Part shown: piece by piece, positions 1-8,038 of the stretch | Numbering within the stretch: position 1 is the stretch's first letter | Layout: the number at the start of each line of letters is the position of its first letter | Assembly (NCBI GenBank): GCA_964467925.1 | Contig: CAYXSX010000010.1 | Span: 1 to 59,694 of the forward strand | From: CAYXSX01 sp964467925 | GTDB taxonomy: Bacteria; Pseudomonadota; Alphaproteobacteria; Micavibrionales; Micavibrionaceae | Reading direction: 5' to 3' | Length of the DNA: 59,694 bases | Made by a program: the position numbers and the translations under genes | Notes under the pieces: generated by a model | Told to the model about the DNA's origin: nothing | What the model saw: the letters and a program-made list of their open reading frames with translations, nothing else | Database searches by the model: none

Positions 1-702
1 CAACGCTTCTTGTACTTCCTGCGCCAGATCGGTTGCGATTAACGCTCCCCCTTGCGTATTGGGATGAATACCATCGCTCATACACTCCTGATGGAATATT
101 TCGCCTAAATTCTTTGATTCCGGATTTTTTACGATCACATTCATAATAAACGGATCCATCACAAGACCGTGTTTATGCGCGGCATCCGTAAACACGGCAT
201 CAAACCTCGCTCTTAACCCCTCAGGAAATAATGCAGGAGCCTTCATTCCCGCCAGCATAACCGGAATACTTTTGTCCTTTAAAATACCAAGAGCATGCTC
301 CAAATTTTCTTTCATCCGCCCGGGCACAGCCTCAGCCATTTTTTCGTTACGAAGATCAGGCCCCAGCGCCATGATTCCGTATATGGCGTCATTGCCACCA
401 AGCGCTATGACGGTCAAATCTGTTCCCTCTCCTAGACTTTTTGCCGCCTTAACCGCGTAATCCATCATTCTACCGCCAATACCCAGATTTTGAACGCTGA
501 CATCCCACCCTGCGTCTTGCAGGGCTTTCTCCAATTGTTCCGGGTACTTAGACCAAACAAGGCTATCGCCGATAACGGCTACATTAAAATGCCGCTGCGG
601 AATATTATCCGCAGGCTTAAAAACGGGCAAGCTTCCGCCTGCCTCCTCTATGGCATCGCTGCATTTCTTAAATTCCGCAGTTACCCTCTTCTCGTCAGCC
701 AT
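1..702 (-). CDS. SGNH/GDSL-family hydrolase (TesA-like esterase), 3' end beyond window
   Basis: Reading the minus strand from the ATG at 702 gives 234 codons with no stop before the left edge, so the C-terminus is missing. The translation shows the SGNH blocks in order: VIGDSL (nucleophile Ser) near residue 40, a Gly block GIGGRM, the GGND Asn block, and DGIHPN with the catalytic Asp and His close to the edge. This is the layout of acyl-CoA thioesterase I/arylesterase-type lipases. No signal peptide or lipobox is seen in the first 40 residues (start MADEKRV), so a cytoplasmic location is possible, unlike periplasmic TesA. Substrate cannot be told. The family call is firm; the exact start is less so. 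Confidence 0.85.
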   Translation of the reverse strand, partial: MADEKRVTAEFKKCSDAIEEAGGSLPVFKPADNIPQRHFNVAVIGDSLVWSKYPEQLEKALQDAGWDVSVQNLGIGGRMMDYAVKAAKSLGEGTDLTVIALGGNDAIYGIMALGPDLRNEKMAEAVPGRMKENLEHALGILKDKSIPVMLAGMKAPALFPEGLRARFDAVFTDAAHKHGLVMDPFIMNVIVKNPESKNLGEIFHQECMSDGIHPNTQGGALIATDLAQEVQEAL

Positions 703-779
703 AAAAAAACCCGTCAAATTGCCCCTTCAATCTGACAGGATTTTGTTAATTTAAGGTAAAAAAGACGGTTACAGCCGCG

Positions 780-1175
780 CTATCCCGCAGTAACCTCGCG
801 CCACGGCCCTTGGCGGTAATCCGTCCGGGGGCTTAAAGTCGCACGCAAGCGGTGTCCGGCAGGGGCCTCTTCCCAGTGCCCACCGGGAAGCATATCTCCG
901 TTCCTTGCACGGAACGCAAAATACATCACCAGCGTGCCCGCATCCCCGTCATGGTGGGAAGCGTGTGCCTGAGCGCCTTTCACGAACTCGGTAACGTCGC
1001 TGCGGGGTATCGCGGGTTTTAAAGGAATAAGAACGTCGCAAAAATTACGTCCAGCGCGCACCATAATAGAGCCTTCGCCCGCAATGCTTGCGAAAAGCGC
1101 CGTAAAACCCGGTAGTAAAACAGGAGGCTCGGATAAAATCCTTCCCTCAAACTCATCCCCTAATTTGCCTGACAT
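780..1175 (-). CDS. hypothetical protein, 131 aa
   Basis: An intact 131-codon frame starts at the ATG at 1175, with a weak purine-rich site (AGGGTA) upstream. I do not recognise the family. No signal peptide or membrane segment is visible; the protein is mixed alpha/beta in composition, with a Gly/Pro/His-containing middle (QAHASHHDGDAG, then LVMYFAFRARNGDMLPGGHWEE). It lies between the SGNH hydrolase and lipB on the same strand, with 77 bases to the hydrolase start and about 110 to lipB, so cotranscription is possible but unproven. Codon use looks like the neighbouring housekeeping genes, which supports it being real. Confidence 0.6.
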   Translation of the reverse strand: MSGKLGDEFEGRILSEPPVLLPGFTALFASIAGEGSIMVRAGRNFCDVLIPLKPAIPRSDVTEFVKGAQAHASHHDGDAGTLVMYFAFRARNGDMLPGGHWEEAPAGHRLRATLSPRTDYRQGPWREVTAG

Positions 1176-1286
1176 GAAAATTACCCTGTTCGTAACTTTT
1201 TATTACAAACAGCATGACCGTGTTGCACCTGTCGCATCAATCGGGATTTTTAAACGAACTAAAATTTTCCCCAGCTCTTGATAGTG

Positions 1287-2084
1287 CTATGCAGCAAACA
1301 CCTCCGCCCACTTCTCTTGAAGGGCTTTATCCACCTCCGCCATATCGGCCTGCACACCCAGATCGGCGAAGCTGGTCACGCCGGCGTCCGTTATCCCGCA
1401 CGGCACGATCCCGCCAAAATGCGACAGATCGGGATTTACGTTGATCGCAATGCCATGAAGCGTCACCCACCGCCGGATACGCACGCCGATCGCGGCGATC
1501 TTTTTATCTTGAAAGCCACCCTCTCCCTGCTCGCTTCGTACGCCTTCCCTCTCCCTCAAGGGAGAGGGATTAAGGGAGAGGGTATCATTTTGAGAAACCC
1601 AAATCCCGATCCGCCCCTCACGCCGCTCGCCCTTAATCCCGAACGCGCCCACGGACCGGATAATCCATTCTTCAAGATCACAAACATATTTTTTCACGTC
1701 CGGCATAGCCTTAATGTCATCCTGAGGGAGCATAGCGACCGAAGGATCTCCTTTTGCCGCTTGAGATCCTTCGCTTCGCTCAGGATGACACTTACGCTGC
1801 GCCTTTTCTTTCGCGCGCTTTTTCAAATCAATCATTACATACGCAATGCGCTGTCCGGGGCCGTGGTAAGTATACTGCCCGCCCCGCCCGGTTTTATAGA
1901 CGGGAAAATCCGCGGCCAGCAAATCCGCCTCTTTGGCGCTCGTCCCCGCGGTGTAAAGCGGCGGATGCTCCAAAAGCCAGACGCATTCCTCCGCCTCCCC
2001 GGCGGCAATCGCCGCCACGCGCTCATCCATAAACGCCAGCGCATCTTCGTAAGGGACGGGATTTTCAGAAATTTTCCATTCCAT
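1287..2084 (-). CDS. lipB: octanoyl-[acyl-carrier-protein]:protein N-octanoyltransferase LipB with two repeat-derived inserts
   Basis: LipB moves the octanoyl group from octanoyl-ACP to lipoyl domains, the first step of lipoate assembly. Visible family motifs are GRGGQYTYHGPGQ, the catalytic Lys in KKIAAIGVRIRRW, HGIAINVNPDLSHF and the catalytic Cys in IVPCGI. The chosen ATG at 2084 begins MEWKISENP; a GTG two codons upstream is the alternative. The protein is about 265 aa, longer than a usual LipB (about 210-230), because of two low-complexity inserts. Residues about 99-124 come from a family B palindrome (PERSEGSQ) and residues about 168-189 from a family D palindrome (LNPSPLREREG). Outside the inserts the sequence is canonical, the frame is kept, and the catalytic residues are intact, so it is probably functional. 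Confidence 0.95.
   Translation of the reverse strand: MEWKISENPVPYEDALAFMDERVAAIAAGEAEECVWLLEHPPLYTAGTSAKEADLLAADFPVYKTGRGGQYTYHGPGQRIAYVMIDLKKRAKEKAQRKCHPERSEGSQAAKGDPSVAMLPQDDIKAMPDVKKYVCDLEEWIIRSVGAFGIKGERREGRIGIWVSQNDTLSLNPSPLREREGVRSEQGEGGFQDKKIAAIGVRIRRWVTLHGIAINVNPDLSHFGGIVPCGITDAGVTSFADLGVQADMAEVDKALQEKWAEVFAA
1518..1583. repeat. family D CCCTCTCCCT/AGGGAGAGGG palindrome inside lipB
   Basis: Stretches of CCCTCTCCCT are followed by their complement AGGGAGAGGG, giving a strong hairpin. It sits in frame in lipB and encodes Pro/Leu/Arg/Glu/Gly-rich sequence between GIWV and KKIAAIG, where other LipB proteins have only a short loop. The same C-rich/G-rich pattern recurs at the 5' end of dxs. 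The limits are approximate. Confidence 0.7.
1715..1790. repeat. family B palindromic repeat inside lipB
   Basis: The copy begins TGTCATCCTGAG and ends CTCAGGATGACA, with GGATCTC and GAGATCC inside, so the ends are inverted complements. Further family B copies lie at 12291-12397 and 52306-52383. Here it is read in frame by lipB, giving CHPERSEGSQ and a continuation, between the conserved segments IDLKKRA and PDVKKYVCDLEEW. Confidence 0.85.
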
Positions 2085-2097
2085 GGTCACTAGAAAT

Positions 2098-2146
2098 AAG
2101 AAATAAGATCATAAGAAGAAAGACATTTCTTCTGTTCTTATTTCTT
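2098..2146. other. A/T-rich long hairpin upstream of lipB
   Basis: AAGAAATAAGA at 2098-2108 pairs with TCTTATTTCTT at 2136-2146, and AGAAGAAA at 2114-2121 pairs with TTTCTTCT at 2126-2133, leaving a 4-base loop. It lies between the start of lipB and tRNA-Leu, which point away from each other. It has no U-tract in the usual place, so I do not call it a terminator. A regulatory or degenerate repeat role is open. Confidence 0.5.
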
Positions 2147-2206
2147 TCCTCCTACTTCTGCTTGCACAAGGCAATTCATTCTGATAATTCTCTCCCCCTA
2201 CCTCTC

Positions 2207-2293
2207 GCGGCCGTGGCGGAATTGGTAGACGCGCAAGACTAAGGATCTTGTGATAGAGATATCGTGGAGGTTCAAGTCCTCTCGGCCGCACCA
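2207..2293 (+). tRNA. tRNA-Leu, anticodon AAG
   Basis: The 87-nt sequence folds as a class II tRNA. The acceptor GCGGCCG (2207-2213) pairs with CGGCCGC (2283-2289), followed by the leucine discriminator A and an encoded CCA. The D-arm has GGTAGAC, and there is a long variable arm. The anticodon stem CAAGA/TCTTG encloses the loop CTAAGGA, and the T-loop is TTCAAGT. The anticodon at 2241-2243 reads AAG, which pairs with CUU. Most bacteria use GAG for this box, so A34 would be expected to need deamination to inosine. The tRNA and Leu identity are clear from the long variable arm and A73. Confidence 0.95.
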
Positions 2294-2380
2294 ATTCTCG
2301 TTAACAAAGCAAAAGCCGTGCTTAAGAAAAATGAGAGTGCTGGATGCTGAAATACGCAACCGTTACAAGACTCATTTTTG

Positions 2381-3901
2381 TTATTCAAATGAAGCCACCA
2401 CCACGGGTGCACTGGGATAGCCTGATAGAAGAGCAACAGGTGCCAATTGAGATGTATCTCTATTTCTGATTAGACTTCTGGTGTTTTCACAAAGAGTCAG
2501 CCTTGCGACTGTTCCGTATCTGGATAATTGTGGATCAGGATTATGGGCCGCACCAATTCTAATAATGGCTTTTTCTCCCTGACAGTATCGCCCGATACGA
2601 TCACCCCAATTATGATCGTTTGCTGTTCTGCTCTCTGAGGATTGAATAGTAAAAATACCCTCTTGATCTATGTACGTCCCTTCCCATCCATCAAATGCAA
2701 AAACACGAATGCCGTGTTTTTTCGCCATAAGGATAGTTTTTGCGTTATTTTCCCACTTTTCTTTGATTTCTAAAGGCCTGTGTGCTTTTGCAAAAGCGGC
2801 GTTAACGTCCCTTTCTATACAATCCCTCGCCTCTATTTCTTTGATTACTTCAAGCTCCTTTGCAACGGCTTGATCTATAAAATCCTCAACAGATAGTTTC
2901 TCTTGGTAAAACTCTTCTATGAGAGGCTGAAACCCAAAATTCCATTCTACGGCAAAAATAGTAATTCCACGCTCCCGACATGCTTTAAAGGTATCTTCAC
3001 TGTTCCAGAAGCGGTTTGTCCCTTTTCCTCCATGATCGTTTTCGGCAACAACCAAAAAATCACCATCAAATTCATCACTAAGAAACTCGGCAAAGCCGTC
3101 ATGGCGTAGATGAGTCCTCAAATAATCTATTTCCGCTTTGCGATTACGCGATATTATTTCTTGCGTACCAAGGCCTTGTCGGTAATGCTCCTCAGTCCCA
3201 ATTTCAGGGACATTCTTTAAATGTGAAGAAAAAGAAGGGGGTTGTGCTCTTTCCGCAGCCCTGAAAATAGCTGTCACCCTTTCATGGACTTGCGGGCCTT
3301 CCGTTATTGCTTTGTCGTAAATTGCCTCTTGCAAAGTAAAACCGCCCAACTCTCCGACATTCAGTGTTCCATTTTTTCCTTCTATTGATACCGGAAACCT
3401 GACAAAAGAAAGAACGTGCCAAAGGTTATATGCGGTTTGTTTTGCCAGTCTTGAGCGATAGGGAGAAAAATCATTAACACGAAGGCCACTTCCTTGCACC
3501 ATAGCAATGAATTTGCCTTCATCTTGCAATGCTTCTGAAAGCTCTTCGAAAAGAGTTGTAACAGCATCCGCAGCTTCACCTGGTTCCATTGTTTTTAGGG
3601 CATGAGAGAGATAATAGGCTGCGGCGCGCTTTGTTTCTTTCGCAGTCTCGTGAAAAATGGATGCAACAATAACTTTTTTTGCCCAATCAAGATCAAATTC
3701 AAGAATATCGGGATCGGCACAAAGATTTTGCATTTTTTGCTCTAAAGCCGCCAAATTTGCGTGAACGACAGCATTGTGAGCGTCAACTTCTTCCATATTA
3801 GCACAGCGGCCATTGCTAACTGCCAGAAAGCTTAAAAGAGGAGGTTGTTGCATGACAACCTGCGCCCAATCTTCAAAACCTTCAATCTCACTGATTTTCA
3901 T
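2381..3901 (-). CDS. orphan protein, possibly Tiki/TraB/ChaN-like fold, 506 aa
   Basis: A single 506-codon frame is visibly AT-richer than its neighbours and stands alone between tRNA-Leu and the divergent malic enzyme gene. I do not recognise a named family with confidence. The C-terminal half (about 290-460) has a spaced motif set reminiscent of the Tiki/TraB/ChaN superfamily: AENDHGG, then GITIFAVE, later a DHNWGDRI segment, and finally IRIGAAHN matching the GxxH motif. That superfamily includes metal-dependent peptidases, heme-binding ChaN and erythromycin esterases. The N-terminal 280 residues look helical, with no signal peptide or membrane segment. Base composition suggests acquisition by transfer. 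The fold call is an inference from motifs only. Confidence 0.65.
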   Translation of the reverse strand: MKISEIEGFEDWAQVVMQQPPLLSFLAVSNGRCANMEEVDAHNAVVHANLAALEQKMQNLCADPDILEFDLDWAKKVIVASIFHETAKETKRAAAYYLSHALKTMEPGEAADAVTTLFEELSEALQDEGKFIAMVQGSGLRVNDFSPYRSRLAKQTAYNLWHVLSFVRFPVSIEGKNGTLNVGELGGFTLQEAIYDKAITEGPQVHERVTAIFRAAERAQPPSFSSHLKNVPEIGTEEHYRQGLGTQEIISRNRKAEIDYLRTHLRHDGFAEFLSDEFDGDFLVVAENDHGGKGTNRFWNSEDTFKACRERGITIFAVEWNFGFQPLIEEFYQEKLSVEDFIDQAVAKELEVIKEIEARDCIERDVNAAFAKAHRPLEIKEKWENNAKTILMAKKHGIRVFAFDGWEGTYIDQEGIFTIQSSESRTANDHNWGDRIGRYCQGEKAIIRIGAAHNPDPQLSRYGTVARLTLCENTRSLIRNRDTSQLAPVALLSGYPSAPVVVASFE

Positions 3902-4103
3902 GCAATATCTCCAAATATTTTGGCATAATAAACAATTATGTAAAACAATGCAAGTTATAAAAGCTTATAACGCTCTATAACATTTTTCACATTTACAAAC
4001 TACAACACCTATTGCAGCGCACCATACGAAGCGCTTGCATCGCCCCTTTGAATTGCGTATTTCAAAACATCCGAAACCAACAAAAACAACCGAAATCACA
4101 ATC

Positions 4104-6479
4104 ATGACCAGCACGAAGAAGACCAGCAAAGACGAAGCCGCTTTCCGCCAGGATGCACTCGATTACCACCGTTTCCCCGAGCCCGGCAAAGTAGCCCTTA
4201 AGCCCACAACGCCACTGGCGACACAGCGCGACCTCGCGCTCGCCTACTCTCCCGGTGTGGCTGTCCCGTGCGAGGAAATCGCCGCCGACCCGCTGAAGGC
4301 TTATGATTACACATCAAAAGGCAATACGGTTGCGGTAATCACAGAAGGAACGGCCGTGCTCGGCCTTGGCAATATCGGCGCGCTGGCTTCCAAGCCTGTG
4401 ATGGAGGGAAAATCCGTTCTATTCAAGAAATTTGCCAATATCGATTCCGTCGACGTCGAAATCGACATGAACACACAAATGAACGAGAACTCCTCGCGCG
4501 AAGATTACATTCAGCGCTTTGTGGACATCGTCGCCTCCCTCGAGCCCACCTATGGCGGGATCAATCTTGAGGACATCAAGGCGCCCGAGTGTTTCGAGAT
4601 CGAACGCCGCCTGCGCGAACGCATGAACATTCCCGTTTTCCACGACGACCAACACGGCACGGCGATTATCGTGACCGCTGCCTTCCGCAACTGGATCGAA
4701 TATTCGGGCCGCGACATTTCCAAGATCAAGCTTGTTGCCTCCGGCGCTGGCGCGTCCGCGATTGCCTGTCTGAACCTGCTCGTTCATGCGGGACTTAAGA
4801 AAGAGAACATCATCATCTCCGACCGCGACGGCGTGGTCTATGAGGGCCGTAACGAAAACATGGATCCGGCCAAGGAAGCCTTCGCCTCCAAAACCAAGGC
4901 CCGTACATTGGAAGAAGCTATCAAAGGCGCTGACGTATTCCTCGGCCTTTCCGGCCCGCGTGTTCTGAACAAGGATATGGTCAAATCCATGGGCAAAGCC
5001 CCTCTGATCATGACGCTGGCCAATCCGACGCCGGAAATCATGCCCGAAGATGCGCGCGAAGCTAAACCCGACGCCATCATCTGCACGGGCCGTTCCGACT
5101 ACCCGAACCAGGTGAACAACGTTCTTTGCTTCCCCTTCATCTTCCGCGGCGCGCTCGATGTCGGCGCAACGGCGATTAACGAAGAAATGAAACTGGCCTG
5201 CGTTGATGCTATCGCCGCGCTTGCCCGTAAAGAGGCCTCCGCCGAGTTGCAAGCCGTCTACACCGACGAAAACTTAAGCTTCGGTCCCGACTATCTTATT
5301 CCCAAGCCGTTCGATCCGCGCCTGATCGTGGACCTGCCCATCGCGGTGGCCAAGGCGGCAATGGACAGCGGCGTGGCCACACGCCCCATTACCGACTTTG
5401 AAGCCTACAAGCACAAGCTCCAGCGCTTCTACATCCGCTCGCAACTTATCATGCGCCCGGTTTACATCCGCGCGAAGGAAAACCCCAAACGCGTTGTCTA
5501 CGCCGAGGGCGAAAACGAAAACGTGCTTCAGGCCGTGCAAACTTCTCTGGACGAAAGCATTGCCCGCCCCATCGTTATCGGACGCCGCAAGGTCGTCGAT
5601 ATGCGTATCGAGCGTCTCGGCCTTCGTATGAAAGCAGGCAAAGATTTCGAACTGATCGACCCTGAAGACGATCCCCGTTACCGCGACTACTGGGAAACCT
5701 ATCACGGCATTATGGAACGCCGCGGCATCACGCCCGAGGTCGCCAAGACGATCCTGCGTTCCCGCACAACCGTGATCGGCGCGCTGATGGTCCGTAAAGG
5801 GGAAGCTGATTCCCTGATCTGCGGCACCATAGGACGCTACCGCACACACCTGCAGGACGTGATCGACATCATCGGCCTGAAACCCGGCGTCGAAACACCT
5901 GCGGCCATGAACGGACTGTTGCTCCAGCGCGGAACCTATTTCTTCTGCGATACGCAAATCAACCCCGACCCCAGCGTAGCGGAAATCTCCGAAATGACCC
6001 TGCTGGCCGCCGAGGAAGTGCGCCGCCTTGGTATCAAACCAAAAGTGGCTTTATTGTCTCATTCCAATTTCGGCTCCAGCGACAGCGCGACAGCACGTAA
6101 AATGCGCGCCGCCTTCGCCGACATCCGCCGCCGCGATCCTGAGCTCGAGATCGACGGGGAAATGAACGCCGACGCAGCCCTGAACGAAAAAACCCGTCAG
6201 GCCGTCATGCCCAATTCGTTCCTAACCGGCGAGGCCAATTTGTTCATCATGCCTACGCTGGAATCGGCCCATATCTCCTTCAACATGCTTAAAACCATGG
6301 CCGAAGGCATCAGCATCGGTCCGCTCCTTCTGGGCGCAGCGCAGCCCGTTCACATCCTGACGCCGTCTATCTCGGCGCGCGGCATCGTAAACGTAACGGC
6401 TCTTGCCACCGTGGCGGCGCAGGTGCATGAAAACGAAATGGCGGATGAAAAAACCCGCCGTGTGGTCGCTCATAAGTAA
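4104..6479 (+). CDS. maeB: NADP-dependent malic enzyme fused to phosphotransacetylase-like domain
   Basis: The protein makes pyruvate and CO2 from malate with NADP+, feeding gluconeogenesis and NADPH supply. Residues about 15-430 are the malic enzyme part: YSPGVAVPC, TEGTAVLGLGNIGALASKPVMEGK, HDDQHGTAIIVTAAF and the VASGAGASAIA nucleotide-binding loop. Residues about 440-790 form the phosphate acetyl/butyryltransferase-like C-terminal half found in MaeB proteins, usually regulatory rather than catalytic. The ATG at 4104 (MTSTKKTSKDEAAF) gives 791 aa, close to the family's usual size of about 760; an upstream in-frame ATG at 4035 would add an uncharacteristic 23 residues. It is divergent from the orphan at 2381-3901. 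Confidence 0.95.
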   Translation: MTSTKKTSKDEAAFRQDALDYHRFPEPGKVALKPTTPLATQRDLALAYSPGVAVPCEEIAADPLKAYDYTSKGNTVAVITEGTAVLGLGNIGALASKPVMEGKSVLFKKFANIDSVDVEIDMNTQMNENSSREDYIQRFVDIVASLEPTYGGINLEDIKAPECFEIERRLRERMNIPVFHDDQHGTAIIVTAAFRNWIEYSGRDISKIKLVASGAGASAIACLNLLVHAGLKKENIIISDRDGVVYEGRNENMDPAKEAFASKTKARTLEEAIKGADVFLGLSGPRVLNKDMVKSMGKAPLIMTLANPTPEIMPEDAREAKPDAIICTGRSDYPNQVNNVLCFPFIFRGALDVGATAINEEMKLACVDAIAALARKEASAELQAVYTDENLSFGPDYLIPKPFDPRLIVDLPIAVAKAAMDSGVATRPITDFEAYKHKLQRFYIRSQLIMRPVYIRAKENPKRVVYAEGENENVLQAVQTSLDESIARPIVIGRRKVVDMRIERLGLRMKAGKDFELIDPEDDPRYRDYWETYHGIMERRGITPEVAKTILRSRTTVIGALMVRKGEADSLICGTIGRYRTHLQDVIDIIGLKPGVETPAAMNGLLLQRGTYFFCDTQINPDPSVAEISEMTLLAAEEVRRLGIKPKVALLSHSNFGSSDSATARKMRAAFADIRRRDPELEIDGEMNADAALNEKTRQAVMPNSFLTGEANLFIMPTLESAHISFNMLKTMAEGISIGPLLLGAAQPVHILTPSISARGIVNVTALATVAAQVHENEMADEKTRRVVAHK

Positions 6480-6486
6480 TTTTAGT

Positions 6487-6526
6487 GGTAAGTATAAGAC
6501 GGTAAGTGTAAGTAAGTATCGGTAAG
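6487..6526 (+). repeat. short imperfect tandem GGTAAG repeat
   Basis: Between maeB and mgtE, GGTAAGTATAAG, GGTAAGTGTAAG and GGTAAG follow one another, and CGGTAA at the end can pair with TTACCG about 11 bases further on. It is possibly a weak hairpin after maeB. No function is claimed. Confidence 0.45.
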
Positions 6527-6587
6527 CTTTTAACATTTACCGCTTAGGCCTTACAACGCTAACCCCTAACCCTATATCACTGAAGCC

Positions 6588-7985
6588 ATGACCGACACTC
6601 AGGAAGCAGCCGATAACAAGCAGATTCTCCCGGAGGAAAATCCCTTTTACCTCTCCGACAGCGAGATCAAGGAGATCACGAGCGCTGTCCAGGCACAGGA
6701 TTTCGACACGGTTAACGGGTTCCTGAAAGACCTAAGCCCCGCTGATGAGGCCGAGCTTCTTTCCAAGGTCAATGATGTCGACCGTCAGGAGCTTCTGGCG
6801 ATGTACGGCGAGCATTTAAACCCTGAAACCTTCACCGAAATGGATGATGAGCTTTGCCGCGCGTCCCTTTCCTCCATGCCGGTCGAAGATGTCGCCAGCA
6901 TTATCTCCAAGCTGGAGAGCGATGACGCGCTGGACGTTGTTGAAAATCTCGATGACGAACTTCAGGAAGAGATTTTCGAAAAACTTTCCGCCAAAACCCG
7001 TGCGGTGATTCAGGAAGGTCTGAGCTTCCCCGAGGAAAGCGCGGGCCGCTTGATGCAGCGCGAATTCGTCGCGATCCCCCAGTTCTGGAGCGTTGGCAAG
7101 ACCATCGATTACTTGCGTGAAAACGCCGAAGACCTGCCCGAGGATTTTTTCGATATTTACGTCATCAGCCCCTCTTACCACGTCATGGGCGTAATCCCGC
7201 TCGGCAAGCTCATCCGCTCCGCCCGTGCCGTGAAAATCGACACGCTGTCGCTGAAAGACACCTACCCTATCCATGCTTCGATGGATCAGGAGGAAGCAGC
7301 TCATATTTTCCGCCGCGAAAATCTGGTCTCCGCCCCCGTTGTGGACGACCATGACCGCATTATCGGAGTGATTACCATTGACGATATTATCGACGTTATC
7401 GACGAAGAAGCGCAGGAAGACATTCTTCTTATGGCCGGGGTGGATCAGGGCGACCTTTACCGCGCCGTGCTTTCCACCACCAGCACACGTTTCCGTTGGC
7501 TTTTTATAAATCTTATCACTGCCATACTTGCGTCTGCTGTAATTTCCTTTTTTGACGCCACGATTGAACAGATCGTGGCGCTCGCCGTTCTGATGCCGAT
7601 CGTCGCTTCTATGGGCGGAAATGCGGGAACGCAAGCCCTTACCGTGGCTGTGCGCGCGCTGGCCTCCAAACAATTATCGAGTACGAACGCATGGCGCGTG
7701 ATCTGGAAGGAAACTCTGGTCGGCACGCTCAACGGTGCGGCCTTCGCCGTCATTACCGGACTTGTCGCGGGTCTGTGGTTCGGCAGCACGATGCTCGGCT
7801 GCGTCATCGCTCTTGCCATGGTGGTGAACCTGTTTGTTGCAGGGGCTTTCGGCGCGGGCATCCCGATTTTACTGGATAAAATGGGTTCCGACCCGGCAAT
7901 TTCCTCGACTGTTTTCCTGACCACCGTAACCGATGTGGTTGGTTTTTTTGCCTTTTTAGGGCTGGCGGCACTGATGTTGCTTTAA
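6588..7985 (+). CDS. mgtE: magnesium transporter MgtE
   Basis: This is a Mg2+-gated Mg2+ channel of the inner membrane. The 465-aa protein has the family layout: an acidic N domain of helical repeats (about 35-140, including ELLSKVNDVDRQELL), a CBS-domain pair (about 145-275, with PVVDDHDRIIGVITIDDIIDVIDEEA), a plug helix, and five hydrophobic segments from about 290 to the end. The signature PIVASMGGNAGTQALTVAVRAL of the pore region is present and complete. It follows maeB by 108 bases on the same strand, with a different function, so shared transcription is uncertain. Full length, no oddities. Confidence 0.96.
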   Translation: MTDTQEAADNKQILPEENPFYLSDSEIKEITSAVQAQDFDTVNGFLKDLSPADEAELLSKVNDVDRQELLAMYGEHLNPETFTEMDDELCRASLSSMPVEDVASIISKLESDDALDVVENLDDELQEEIFEKLSAKTRAVIQEGLSFPEESAGRLMQREFVAIPQFWSVGKTIDYLRENAEDLPEDFFDIYVISPSYHVMGVIPLGKLIRSARAVKIDTLSLKDTYPIHASMDQEEAAHIFRRENLVSAPVVDDHDRIIGVITIDDIIDVIDEEAQEDILLMAGVDQGDLYRAVLSTTSTRFRWLFINLITAILASAVISFFDATIEQIVALAVLMPIVASMGGNAGTQALTVAVRALASKQLSSTNAWRVIWKETLVGTLNGAAFAVITGLVAGLWFGSTMLGCVIALAMVVNLFVAGAFGAGIPILLDKMGSDPAISSTVFLTTVTDVVGFFAFLGLAALMLL

Positions 7986-7987
7986 TC

Positions 7988-8012
7988 GGCCCTATCCCTT
8001 ATAAGGGGGGCC
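7988..8012 (+). terminator. possible hairpin terminator or attenuator after mgtE
   Basis: GGCCC at the start pairs with GGGCC at the end, and CCCTTATAAGGG forms the inner stem, giving a compact GC-rich hairpin three bases after the mgtE stop. No run of T follows, so it would be an atypical intrinsic terminator; the next gene starts 27 bases later. Confidence 0.4.
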
Positions 8013-8038
8013 ACTGCAAACCAAACAAAAACTAGAGA

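Noticed and set aside
1278..2093. 271-codon plus-strand frame across lipB
   Set aside because: It is antisense to lipB, and its length is helped by the palindromic inserts, which are open on both strands.
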